From Steromphala cineraria (Eukaryota; Mollusca; Gastropoda; Trochida; Trochidae), in contig OU744732.1 of assembly GCA_916613615.1 (NCBI GenBank), positions 57,124,727 through 57,188,726 of the forward strand: a stretch of 64,000 nucleotides of DNA, given 5' to 3'. Positions within the stretch are counted from its first letter, which is position 1; each line of letters begins with the position of its first letter. Under the pieces are notes generated by a model, which saw only the letters and a list, made by a program, of their open reading frames with translations, was not told where the DNA came from and did no database searches. This document shows positions 34,575 to 43,977 of the stretch, piece by piece. The translations under genes were made by a program, and so were the position numbers.

Positions 34575-35526
34575 TTATTGTTCTAACCGCTAGGCATCTT
34601 AAAATTGATTATGTAAGTGACTTTGATATACCGTCTAAAGCTGAATCCACCCATCTCCCGCTCACATTGAAAATACGAGCGCTTCATGCACGCTCCTCTG
34701 AGACTAGTTACTATCACTGTGAGAATCTGTTTAAATCTGTTTGGGATGACCAGAAATTGGAAAACTTTAGACAGAATATTTTATCACCCAATGTTCAAGA
34801 ACTTTTAGATAAATCAATAGACAGTGCATTCACATGTATTGACACAAACATTGACTATATTGTAGATGCCCTTAGTCTAGCCGCTTCTGATATGAAAAGA
34901 AAAGTAGGTAGAGAGAGAAAAAGCAAAAATGAATGGTTTGATAAAGAGTGTGTAAATTTAAAACACGAACTTTGTAGATCTTTAAACAAATTTAGAAGAA
35001 ATAAAGAGAAACAATCACTAGAACATTACAACAAAGCAAGAAATCGACATAATTCTGTATGCAATCAAAAACGTAGAGAGTATTATCGCTCAAAGCAAAG
35101 CAAAATCGAAAATAGTATAAATGATTCAAAACGTTTTAAAAAATCTAAATTCAAAACAAATAAGGAGAAATGATATTGATACAAAAGACTGGTTGGATTA
35201 CTTCAAAAGTCTATTTACATTTGAGGACGAAATGGATGTCACTGATAACAATGACCCTTTTGATGTAGAGGAAAATCCACTGAACATAGATCCAAAAAAT
35301 TAACTTACGGGAGAGATACTTGATTCCCCAATTACCAGAGCAGAAATCCTAATTAATATTAATATAATAATAATTTAAAGCTTAAGAAATCTCCAGGCTT
35401 AGACAATGTTATACCAGAACTGTTCAAATATTCAGCTGATCTCATAGTTCCATATCTAGAACTAGTCGTCAACCTAATACTAGAAAAAGGATATTTTCAT
35501 AAAGCGTGGTCTGTTGGAATTATAGT
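34575..35526 (+). pseudogene. LINE ORF2: endonuclease C-terminus, linker and RT N-terminus
   Basis: The stretch opens with the end of the endonuclease (ESTHLPL, equivalent to the SDH motif, about 34646). A basic linker follows with EWFDKEC and RRKREYYR-like segments typical of the region before a LINE reverse transcriptase. There is a frameshift near 35140, a stop after NIDPKN and another small disruption. The reverse transcriptase then begins with KKSPGLDNVIPELFKY (about 35383). The piece ends at GIIV, cut by the DIRS element, and continues in frame at 40374. Confidence 0.8.
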
Positions 35527-35567
35527 ACGTTTTTGAGTAAACGTCATTATTTGTACTTACCGTCGAC

Positions 35568-35695
35568 GACTCACCGTAGCCCATTGATTGCCTATCAATT
35601 ATCTCTCGACCCATAACACAGAAAAAACAAAACGGGAGTTACCTGCTCATCCCCGCCGCGCCACCTATGGTCATGTGACCTGAACCTCATCCAAC
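35568..35695 (+). repeat. DIRS inverted terminal repeat, left
   Basis: It starts GACTCACCGTAGCC and is almost identical to the reverse complement of 40216-40344. The only differences seen are CCCATTG versus CCAATTG and one extra T near the inner end. The outer tail 35527-35567 differs from that of the other side. Confidence 0.9.
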
Positions 35696-35766
35696 CTACC
35701 TGGAGCCAGTGAACGCTAGAGCGAACCTACTCGCAGGAGGGGAGGCATGGGTGGGAAATAAAGATT

Positions 35767-35858
35767 GGTGAGTCGTCGACGGTAAGTACAAATAATGACG
35801 TTTACTCAAAAACGTACTATTATTTAACGTACTCTACCGTCTCCGACTCACCGTAGCC
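35767..35858. repeat. DIRS internal complementary region
   Basis: The first half (35767-35819) is the reverse complement of the left outer tail. The second half (35816-35858) is the reverse complement of the right outer tail, and the two are joined through ACT (AGT on the other strand). In DIRS elements this region serves as template for rebuilding the two unlike ends during circular-intermediate formation. The single mismatch noticed is CTCCGAC versus CTGCGAC. Confidence 0.9.
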
Positions 35859-36060
35859 CCGACTACCACAGAGGGTGGAGGGCTGCGAGAGCAAGGCGGC
35901 AGGAGAGCAGGTACTCCCCCTACTATCGTCTAACTAAAGGTGGGTGCACAGGTGCCCTGCTAAGGAGGGAAGCCCGCCCCGACTCAGAAGAAAGAACAAC
36001 CGAGACACGGAGGTGCGATGCGAAGTTTACTGGCTAAAACAACAGAACGCAACCCAGGAC

Positions 36061-36930
36061 CTAACGGTGAACTGCGACCCCTTTTGGGGGGAGCAGAACC
36101 CGAAGATCGGTGCTATGCAACACCTGTGGCCCCAGCCTGGCCACGCCCGTGAGGTCTACCGTGGACAAATCTCGGCGGTAATGGTTAGCGAAAACCATGC
36201 CAGACTTCCAGATACAGTCCGACATGTTGTCTACTACAGCTATGCTGCTGTAAAAAGCCGTGGGGGTTAGCACGAGCTGGCGGAGCTAACTCCTTGGCTT
36301 GTAGGTGTCAAGGATAGCGGACCGCAGATAGACGCCCAGGAACCGTTTGTCTATCTCCTTCATGCTACGCTGGGAGTGAGGTAGAATTAGTCTCCTCACC
36401 CGGAGCGAACGCGTACGTTCCGCATAACATGAAGAGTTCGGACCTCGGACCGGACAGAGGAGTCTGTTCTCCTCGTCCGTGGGGGAGACTGAACCTGAAA
36501 GGGCGGGAATGTGAAATACCCTGCCCCGTTCATCCGACCCCTGGTTCTTGCATACGAAATTCAGAGCAAGTCCCAAATCGCCTTGAAGCACGTGCAATTA
36601 TGAGATCCTGGCGGCCGAAGCCAAGGTCACCAGGAAGGCGTTCTTACCCGTCAGTCGGGAATGAAGGACTCCGTCAGGGACTCGTAGGAGTCCGAGCACA
36701 GGTGCTCGAGGGCGATCGCTAGATCTCACTCGGGAGGTCTAGGCTTAAGCCGCCTGTCCTCCAGACGGTATGTCCTGATCACCTCCTTAAGGACGGAGAT
36801 GTCCACAGAGGAGTCCCGCTTCCACAGAACCGACCTGATTGCAGCTAGGTGGGTGTTAATAGAGGAGGCCTTAAGCCCCCTCTCCTCCCGCCACCTGGGG
36901 GGTCGTCACTACCTGGACGTCCCAGCCTCT
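36061..36930 (-). pseudogene. DIRS tyrosine recombinase, frameshifted
   Basis: In this family the recombinase inserts a circular DNA intermediate without target duplication. Minus-strand pieces in several frames follow the family order. An N-terminal core-binding part contains FATFCADRGWD (about 36930). LGLALNFVCKNQ, FHIPALS and LCPVR come next, then RRLILPHSQRSMKEID and YLRSAIL (36597-36286). The C-terminal part (36273-36110) reads MSDCIWKSGMVFANHYRRDLS, with the candidate nucleophile Tyr at about 36178-36180. Frameshifts and stops separate the pieces, so this copy is inactive. Assignment rests on motif order and on the terminal structure of the element. Confidence 0.75.
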
Positions 36931-37640
36931 GTCAGCACAGAAGGTGGCAAATGAACTCTACTATACGTCGTACGACTAGCAAGTGGAGCCAAGCTGGGAG
37001 GAGGAAACCGCAGCTACGACTTCCTGCGAGTAGCCCGTCCGTTTCATCCCCTTTTGGAGACGAGCCAACCGTGGAGATCCAGTGCTTGCGGGTTCTCGTG
37101 CACCCGCCCGCTTGACTCACTAAGAGATTCCATCTGAGAGGAATAGGGAATGGATCCCCCTGGCCCAACCTCCGAAGAGGTACGAACCACGGCCTCGCTG
37201 GCCAGAAGAGAGCTATCAAGTTCAGCCTGATCAACCGTGTCGCCTCGATCTTCATCACCACTTGAGTGAGAATGCTCAGGGAGGGAAGGCGTAAGCGCCC
37301 ATCCCCTCCCATCCGAACGACAGAGCATCTAAGCCCCACAACTCGGGATCGGGGACGGGAGACACATAGACTGACAGCTGGTGCCCCCAAGCCGCTGTCG
37401 AGCTGTCCGAGTGCACTAGAAGCACTTGGCCCCACAGCAGAGCGGACAAGTGAGAGATTACCAGCCTGATAGCTTCCATCTCAAGCTCGTTGATGTGGCG
37501 CGTGCGCTGGGCCGACAACCTCAGCCCAGCCGTCTGTTCCCTTTCAAGGAGGGCGCCCCAACCCTGCGTGGATGTACCACAAAGAGATGGGCAGTCGCCG
37601 CGGGAGGTCTGAGTGGAACGCCTGAGAACACGTTGGCCTG
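36931..37640 (-). pseudogene. DIRS RNase H and connecting region, internally deleted
   Basis: Minus-strand frames carry NVFSGVPLRPPAATAHLFV, then TSTQGWGALL, HINELEMEAIRLVI and VLLVHSDSSTAAWG, which resemble the RNase H strand order of DIRS and related retroelements. The sequence then jumps to DALSFGWEGMGAYAFPP and, after a frameshift, FWPARPWFVPL, both hallmarks of the segment after RNase H. The distal half of RNase H, usually about 100 residues, is missing at the jump. The catalytic domain is therefore incomplete. Confidence 0.75.
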
Positions 37641-38311
37641 CACCCTCCACCAGGCTAGGAGAGGGACGAGCCGCTGGGGCAGCGGGAATGCGTGTCTGCA
37701 CACTTCCTCGCTGACATGAGGGTTGAGAAACCCCAAACGAGGCCTCAGCCCCAGCCGCGGACTGCGGGAGAGTGGTGGTAATTGACCCAGTCGTCCAGGT
37801 CCAGGAACTGTACGTCGTGATGCGGCCCCCCCTGGCATCTAACATCCCCTTCACCATGTCCTTGACGGACGCAAGCAATTGCATGGAGAAGGCCGCCTGA
37901 TCGAAAGGACCTCAGTCCTCCGACTTCTTCCTTTCATCGATTCCTTCCGCAAGCGAAGGGTCGACGTGCGGGAGGTGACGGAGGGCACCGAAAAGGACCG
38001 TTGGTGAGCTGACAGACGAGGGGGAGGAGGACTGGCTTCCGTGACTCCCCCCGAGCGTGGCCCCGTCTAAATCCGAAGCCCGTTCATCCGCCTCGAATTC
38101 CCTCGGACGGGCCCCTCCGGAGGGGAGGTGATGGTGGACAAGGCCGACAGGTTCCCGGGGTGCGAGCCCTACGCTTCACACATACGGCGTCTCTCTCACT
38201 CCTCCTTAAAGCCTGAAGATATAACGCTCCCAGAGAGAGAGACTCGCACTCTTCACACCTGTTGCAAGGGGCATGCGGAGGTGCAAGAGCGACAGAGGGA
38301 GAGGAGGTCAT
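37641..38311 (-). pseudogene. Probable DIRS gag-like remnant
   Basis: Minus-strand frames include a Cys-containing piece (NRCEECESLSLGALYLQ, about 38255) and a later segment LLASVKDMVKGMLDA (about 37880). By position, between the minisatellite and RNase H, this should be gag followed by reverse transcriptase. No reverse-transcriptase palm or YxDD motif is visible, so a large deletion seems to fuse gag remnants almost directly to the RNase H region near 37.65-37.7 kb. Gag assignment is by position and weak resemblance only. Confidence 0.45.
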
Positions 38312-38363
38312 GTGTCCCCGATTCCCTTAGTCCACATCGCCCACAGAACCAGGGTACGTCGCT

Positions 38364-38530
38364 GACAGACAGACAGACAACCAGAAAGAAAGCCTTTATG
38401 TGTTTTATCGTCTCTCGTCAATCGCTTGGCGATTGGTCGCTTAATATATGGTTCATTATTCTATGTACGTCTATTTGTGCGAGTGAGATGTAATTAAACA
38501 TATCTGTGCAAGGTGAGCACATACACATAC
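38364..38530 (-). repeat. Fragment related to the 351-bp retroposon, inside the DIRS element
   Basis: An AT-rich island in otherwise GC-rich DNA starts with a GACAGACAGACAGAC run. TTTATGTGTTTTATCGTCTC follows, then the stem-loop CAATCGCTTGGCGATTG (38419-38435). The same order occurs at 40505-40570. It is probably a second insertion of the same family. Its right border is uncertain. Confidence 0.5.
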
Positions 38531-38534
38531 CCTG

Positions 38535-39800
38535 ACGACACGTAGACCGAGCAAGACGGAGAGAACGGGGGTCTCACTCGCCCGTGAACCAACCAACGTT
38601 GACCCGTCACTCACCCGACGGCCCAAGGCGGAGTGAACTCGACCCAAGACGGAGACTGACCAGTCACTCACTTCCGTCCCTCGCCAGACGGACCAAGGCG
38701 GAGTGAAGCAAGGCAATTGGTACTAGGACGGAGAACGGACCAGTCCCTTACTTCCGTCACTCGCCAGACAGATCAGGCGGAGTGAAGCGAAGCAAACGCG
38801 CACCAAGACGGAGGACGGACCGGTCATTCATGCCCATTACTCGCCACGCGGGGCACGTGACAAACGGGGGTCCCAATCGCCCGTAAAACAACAAAGGTTG
38901 ACCCGTCAATCACCAGACGGATCAAGTCACTGCGCGTAGCGAAGCGAACCGAGTGGCAAGGTGAGATGGAGTAAGGCCGAGAACGCACTCACTCGCCGAA
39001 GCGATGTTAGTCCGTCTCAGGCGGAGCGGACGTCCCACGGACCTCTGCCACTCACCAGTACGCTGTTCTAAGTACCCCTTCACTCTCCAGACGGACCAAG
39101 ACGGAACGAAGCGAAGCAACTGCGTACCGAGACGGAGGACAGACCAGTCACTCCCGTCAGTCACTCGCCAGACGGACCAAGGCGGAGTGAAGCGAAGCAT
39201 AATCGTACCGAGACGGAGGACGTAGCAGTCACTCCCGTCAGTCACTCTCCAGACGGACCAAGTCGGCTCGAAGCGAAGCAACCTCGTACTGAGATGGAGG
39301 ACGGACCAGTCACTCCCGTCAGTCACTCGCCGGACGGACCAAGGCGGAGAGAAGCAACCGCGTATCGAGACGGAAGACGGACCAGTCACTCCCGTCAGTC
39401 ACTCGCCAGACGGACCAAGTCGGAGCGAAGCAACCGCGTATCGAGACGGAGGACGGACCAGTCGCTCCCGTTAGTCACTCTCCAGACGGACCAAGTCGGC
39501 TTGAAGCGAAGCAAACGCGTACCGAGACGGAGGACGGACAAGTCACTCCCGTCAGACACTCGCCAGACGGACCAAGTCGGCTTGAAGCGAAGCAAACGCG
39601 TACCGAGACGGAGGACGGACCAGTCACTCCCGTCAGTCACTCGCCAGACGGACCAAGTCGGAGCGAAGCAAACGCTTATCGAGACGGAGGACGGACCAGT
39701 CGCTCCCGTTAGTCACTCGCCAGACGGACCAAGGCAGAGCGAAGCGAAGCAAACGCGTACCCAGACGGAGGACTGAATAGTCACTCACGCCCGTTACTCG
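38535..39800. repeat. Minisatellite of about 78-82-bp units within the DIRS element
   Basis: About fifteen units can be followed. Each contains GAGACGGAGGACGGACCAGT, TCACTCGCCAGACGGACCAA and a GCGAAGC block. Adjacent units begin at, for example, 39521 and 39602 (81 bp). The units at 39240-39760 are the most uniform, and those left of 39000 are more diverged. Frames run through the repeat on both strands because the unit often lacks stops; I do not regard them as genes. It occupies the 5' leader position of the DIRS element on the minus strand. Confidence 0.85.
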
Positions 39801-40215
39801 CCACGCGAACCACGTGCGAATCAACTCACTCCAGCCGGGGTGGACGCGTAGAGTCACAAGGTACGTCGCTGACGCTACCCGCAATCGACCCACGCACCAA
39901 GCGAGGGTCAAAGGTCAGACCCCTGAGGGTGTGCTGCCTATCAACCGAGAAGCACGAGCGCGCACGTGCAATCCAAGCTACACGACCCGAGCAGGGACGC
40001 GTGATACCAAGAGGCCTGCCTGTCCCACAGGCAGAAAACCAACAACCCACCTCCAAATAGCAATTTGGAGAAGGTTGACAGGAGGTAAGAGAAGGGTACT
40101 CTTATCCCCAAAGAAAAAGGAATCGAGAAATAAGGTCTACAAACTTTAATACTTAGACAAGGCAAGATAACTTCGAGAGAGCTCAGAGACACAACCGATC
40201 ACTGAGCGACAGGAA

Positions 40216-40344
40216 GTTGGAATGAGGTTCAGGTCACATGACCATAGGTGGCGCGGCGGGGATGAGCAGGTAACTCCCGTTTTGTTTTTTCTGTGTTATG
40301 GGTCGAGAGATAATTGATAGGCAATCAATTGGCTACGGTGAGTC
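40216..40344 (-). repeat. DIRS inverted terminal repeat, right
   Basis: This is the reverse complement of 35568-35695 with two small differences. The outer tail 40345-40370 (ending GTTAAATAAT) is unlike the left tail but is matched in the internal complementary region. Confidence 0.9.
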
Positions 40345-40373
40345 GCAGACGGTAGAGTACGTTAAATAATAGT

Positions 40374-40504
40374 TCCTTTACATAAAAATGGCGATTTGAA
40401 CAATATGAATAAGTATAGAGGTATTACACTCTTGAGCATCTTCAGTAAGATATTTACCTCTATCCTCAATAAGAGACTATCATATTGGAGTGACTCTATG
40501 GATA
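40374..40504 (+). pseudogene. LINE reverse transcriptase, fragment after the DIRS insertion
   Basis: Joined to the piece before the DIRS element, this continues PLHKNGDLNNMNKYRGITLL and then FSKIFTSILNKRL. These correspond to the conserved finger-domain motifs of LINE reverse transcriptases. It ends with SDSMD at the target duplication of the 351-bp retroposon. Confidence 0.85.
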
Positions 40505-40855
40505 GACAGACAGAAAAGTTTATTTACGTCTCGCATGTATAATACATCCAATCGCTCAGCGATTTATGAGAGACAATATTACAATAAAATGATACTAAAA
40601 CATGCAGGGATATAAAAGATCAATAAAACTTATATACAATAAACGCATACTAATTATATACAATATTTCTTCTTAAAGTTAGAATATTATGGCAGGTTCT
40701 GCCACTGTCAAAGGTAAACTTGGGGTCACTTAAAATTGTGTAAAACTTCTGTAAAGGGGATAACTTATTAAAATGAACAAACTTCCTGGAACATACTTCA
40801 TAAAATTAAGATCTAATATCATTGTAAATGGGGCAAAAAATTAAACATGCATTTC
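40505..40855 (-). mobile_element. 351-bp retroposon with microsatellite tail and 3' stem-loop
   Basis: It is flanked by a perfect 7-bp target duplication, ATGGATA, at 40498-40504 and 40856-40862. Read on the minus strand it ends with a stem-loop (AATCGC-TGA-GCGATT, 40550-40564), then GAGACGTAAATAAACTTTTC and a CTGTCTGTC tail. No coding frame. A short microsatellite tail and terminal stem-loop fit a truncated LINE or a SINE sharing a LINE tail. Excision restores the LINE frame MDKINESQAGFRQ. Confidence 0.75.
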
Positions 40856-40862
40856 ATGGATA

Positions 40863-41707
40863 AGATTAATGAATCGCAGGCAGGGTTTAGACAGGGTTAC
40901 ACAACTAAAGATAACATTGTTATCTTGCAAAGTATTATACAAAGATATCTAAATTCCAAAGGTGGTAAGTTTTATGCTCTTTTTGTAGACTTCGCGAAAG
41001 CTTTCGATTCTGTACATAGACATTAACTCTGGAATCTCTTAAACTCAAATGGTATAAGTTTGAAAATGAATAATCTTTTAAGAAATATGTACGAACATGT
41101 TAAATCATGTATTAGAAATAACCATGAGTTTTCACCATGCTTTGATATTCAAGTTGGTGTTAGACAAGGATGTGTACTGAGTCCTTTTTTATTTTCTTTC
41201 TTTATCAACGATTTGGCAGTACAAATTGAGAGCAATTGCGTAAACGGAATACAATTACATCCAGACTTATTTCAGCTTTTACTTCTTCTTTTTGCAGACG
41301 ATATTGTTATGTTTTCTAGTACTGTAGCTGGCCTCCAGAAGCAGATATATGAATTAGACTATTATTGTGAACAATCAAAATTAAATGTTAATATGGACAA
41401 AACTAAAATAATCGTGTTTAAGAATGGTGGGAAATTATCGAAAAATGAAAAATGGTTTTATAGAGGCTGTCAAATAGAAACAACAAATGCATATGAGTAC
41501 TTGGGTGTGCACTTTACAAATCAATTATCTTGGCAAACACATACAAAATATGCATCAGTACAGGCTCATAACGTGTTGATAGGAATATTAAGACAACTGC
41601 ATATTATATTATATTCACAATGCATACCCTTTATAACCATAAACTGTGGGATGGGGTCAGTTTTCACATTCTGTAGGAAATTAAAAAAAATTAAGTATCC
41701 GGTATAA
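40863..41707 (+). pseudogene. LINE reverse transcriptase, palm and thumb
   Basis: Motifs in order are INESQAGFRQGYTTKDNI, then FVDFAKAFDSVHR (first catalytic Asp), a stop in place of a sense codon after VHRH (41024), GVRQGCVLSPFLFSFFINDL, and FADDIVMFS with the catalytic Asp pair at 41297-41302. The following part has KLNVNMDKTKIIVFKNGGK, NEKWFYRG and YEYLGVHF, typical of LINE thumb regions. The end, after ILRQLH, shifts frame and has lost the C-terminal part, so it is truncated relative to the family. The enzyme would prime cDNA synthesis at nicked chromosomal DNA. Confidence 0.85.
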
Positions 41708-42436
41708 GCTAACACTCGAATATGTCACTTGACCAATGGGTATAGGATGAATCCTACGCCATTCCTTCATAATTTTAGCCGAATAACCCTATTACTGGGA
41801 TGCAATCCTGAGTGGGATATAACACTGTCTAATAAATACCCTTTGTACTAGTTTCTTGATTCAAGTATATTTAAACCGTCAGATTACCTACATTTGATAT
41901 TTTAGTCCTCGCTATTGCTGGCACCTTTCATCATTAATGACATATTTTTTTTAAATGTGTACGACGACCAAAGATATATAATACTTACAAGGAAATAACA
42001 AGGTTAACGTCAAGACACTTTTTACAGCTTCTTTGATCTTCAGTAATAGACTTATGTTGTAAAGAAACATATGACAATTTGCAGAGGAGTAACACGATCA
42101 ATGAAGATAGAGACCTCAATGTACTAAGTTCTTATTAATTGTAACAGGAGTAAATGTCAGTAACATCTGAGATAGTGGTGTGAAACATGAAATGTCCATT
42201 TGCACGCTCCATAGTTTCAGCCAAGTGCTAACAATCTCTGTCAAACCTACACATGTTTACAATATCTGAAGGTCGACATGGTTCTGAATTTTATTCAACA
42301 AGCAGTACAAAAAAGCTCTTAATTAGCTTTTAAATTTGTTTAAGAAACGTCGTCAATAATGACATTGTAATTATGTGTTTGACACTTAACTTTGCCCCTC
42401 GCATTGAAGAGCGTTTATGTAACATAAATGAAACTG
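41708..42436. other. AT-rich DNA, no gene seen
   Basis: The LINE trails off here, and its 3' end may extend some way into this stretch without recognisable coding. No other feature is seen before the Tc1-like element. Confidence 0.4.
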
Positions 42437-43588
42437 ACTCACGGGCAAAAGAAAGTATAGGTCCTTCATATTGATATAAATTAAAAACTTTTTATCATAC
42501 CAAATGTTATTTATACTTAACATAATGGCATGCCTTAAAACACATAATAAATATCGCAAAACACGTAACTTGTGTTGATATATTTTTTAGAAACCAGAAA
42601 AATAGTTAATTCCGTTTAAAACCAATTTCTTGAAAATTAAGTGCATAAAATATGTATCAATCGATTTGCTGGATTCTGTCATTCCATAGCAACTGAAAAA
42701 ACACAAACGGAATGTCAAGGTTGACTCAGGAACAACGAGATAGAGCTATTGGAATGGCTGAAATGGGAGCAACACACGGCCATATTGCTCGAACGTTCAA
42801 TTTCATGCCACTGACAGTGTCCAGGCTTATGTAATGTCATAGACAGACTGGTCGGACCCAGGACAGACCCAAAAGTGGATGACCACGTGTTACAACGCAT
42901 CAAGAAGATCACAACATCCGGACAAATTCATCTGAGAAACAGATTTGTAACGGCAACGGAAACAGCGCCAACGGCTCTTGGTCATCGTGTTAGTAGACGT
43001 ACAGTGTCTAGGAGATTAGGTGTACCAGGGATTCAGGCTTATCGCCCCTTCCATGGCGTAGCCTTGACCCCTCACCATAAGCGCCGTCGACTTCAATGGG
43101 CACGATGAGTTTTCAGATGGCAAACACGGAACTGGAGACGAGTATTATTCACAGACGAAAGTCGCTTCTGTCTGTGTCACAACGATGGAAGACAGAGTGT
43201 ATACAGGCGCCGGGATGAGCGTTTTGCCCTTAGAAAAGAGTTGCAACGTATACCTGACGCCATCATTCGACGTTTTACAACGTCGGTGAGGAGACGTGGT
43301 CGTGCTTGTATTGACGTGGCAGGAGGTCACACATGTAAATGACAACAACAGAGAATGTTTGTGGTCTCACTGTTGATAATAGACACACTTGAAATCAATG
43401 AAATTTGACCCCCTGCTTATTTAAATGAGATTGCAGAAATATGCTGGAGTGATCAAATGAAATCTGTTTGTGTGCATTATTGTCATTTGATTGTGCTATA
43501 AAATCATCTTCGCGGCATTGAAATATTATCTTTTGTTTTTATGTTGTGAGCATTGTAAGTTTACCTATACTTTCTTTTGCCCGTGAGT
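42437..43588 (+). mobile_element. Tc1-like DNA transposon 2, internally deleted
   Basis: Perfect 26-bp inverted repeats begin ACTCACGGGCAAAAGAAAGT (42437-42462) and end with the mirror at 43563-43588. The right side has an adjoining TA after GTG; the left edge has drifted. At 1152 bp it is shorter than autonomous relatives because the transposase core is deleted. The right terminus is present twice because of a 220-bp tandem duplication. Confidence 0.88.
42712..43342 (+). pseudogene. Broken Tc1-like transposase
   Basis: The predicted start is at 42712 (MSRLTQEQRDRAIGMAEMGA), the usual N-terminal helix-turn-helix region, stopped by TAA after SRLM. A second frame carries HRQTGRTQDRPKSG. A third (42875 onward) has HLRNRFVTATETA and HRVSRRTVSRRL, then HHKRRRLQWAR. 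After one TGA (43106) comes VLFTDESRFCL, with the first catalytic Asp at 43154-43156. Immediately after RRRDERFAL the sequence jumps to LQRIPDAIIRRF and the C-terminal IDVAGGHT. The second and third catalytic residues are therefore deleted, a loss of roughly 100-120 residues compared with the family. Confidence 0.88.
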
Positions 43589-43977
43589 GTACTTTCTACA
43601 AATCTCCAAAAAGAATTTGATAATTGCTTCTACATATTGTTTATTATAACTATTTGCAATAGTGGTCAAGTACGTGTATTGTAAGTCGCTTTAATCAATC
43701 TGTGTACTATGATTTTTAAAAAAATCAGAAAACATTGCTGTAGTCTTTTAAAATGTTTTTATGTTGTGAGCATTGTAAGTTTACCTATACTTTCTTTTGC
43801 CCGTGAGTGTACTTTCTACAAATCTCCAAAAAGAATTTGATAATTGCTTCTACATATTGTTTATTATAACTATTTGCAATAGTGGTCAAGAACGTGTATT
43901 GTAAGTCGCTTTAATCAACCTGTGTACTATGATTTTTTTTTAAAATCAGAAAACATTGCTGTAGTCTTTTAAAATGT
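43535..43977 (+). repeat. 220-bp tandem duplication spanning the transposon right end
   Basis: The block starting GTTTTTATGTTGTGAGC at 43535 recurs at 43755 with a period of 220. It has only a few differences (for example GTCAAGTACGTG versus GTCAAGAACGTG, and a T/A homopolymer length change). Each unit contains the 26-bp transposon terminus (43563-43588 and 43783-43808) plus about 160 bp of flank. The duplication therefore happened after the transposon inserted. Confidence 0.92.

Larger units (their letters stand above)
35524..40373 (-). mobile_element. DIRS-type tyrosine-recombinase retrotransposon, complete-ended but internally deleted
   Basis: The element is about 4.85 kb, far richer in G+C than its surroundings, and inserted into the LINE reverse transcriptase. 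It has inverted terminal repeats of about 128 bp with unlike outer tails. An internal complementary region (35767-35858) pairs with both outer tails, which is diagnostic of DIRS-1-like elements. The bases AGT occur at both borders (35524-35526 and 40371-40373) and once in the internal region, consistent with recombination at a 3-bp core and no target duplication. Removing the element restores the LINE reading GIIV-PLHKNGD. On the minus strand the order is repeat, minisatellite, gag-like region, RNase H region, tyrosine recombinase, internal region, repeat. A reverse-transcriptase palm is missing. Confidence 0.9.
31410..41707 (+). mobile_element. Decayed APE-type LINE, interrupted by three insertions
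   Basis: This non-LTR retrotransposon retains ORF1, an endonuclease and a reverse transcriptase in collinear order. The pieces lie at about 31943-32687, 32820-33585, 34575-35526, 40374-40504 and 40863-41707. The interruptions are hairpin E with adjacent DNA, a DIRS element and a 351-bp retroposon. Several stops and frameshifts show that it is dead. The 5' limit is uncertain: a 119-codon frame at 31551-31910 may be its leader. The 3' end is not defined by a poly-A or target duplication; similarity fades after YEYLGVHF and the frame ends at 41707. The reverse-transcriptase clade cannot be fixed without a tree. Confidence 0.85.

Noticed and set aside
36849..39776. Many long open frames on both strands across the GC-rich block, including a 160-codon frame at 39294-39776
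   Set aside because: They are shadows of the DIRS coding remnants or products of the minisatellite, which lacks stops in several frames. Amino-acid patterns simply repeat the DNA unit.
42715..42912. Minus-strand frame over the Tc1-like element
   Set aside because: It is the antisense shadow of the transposase N-terminal region.
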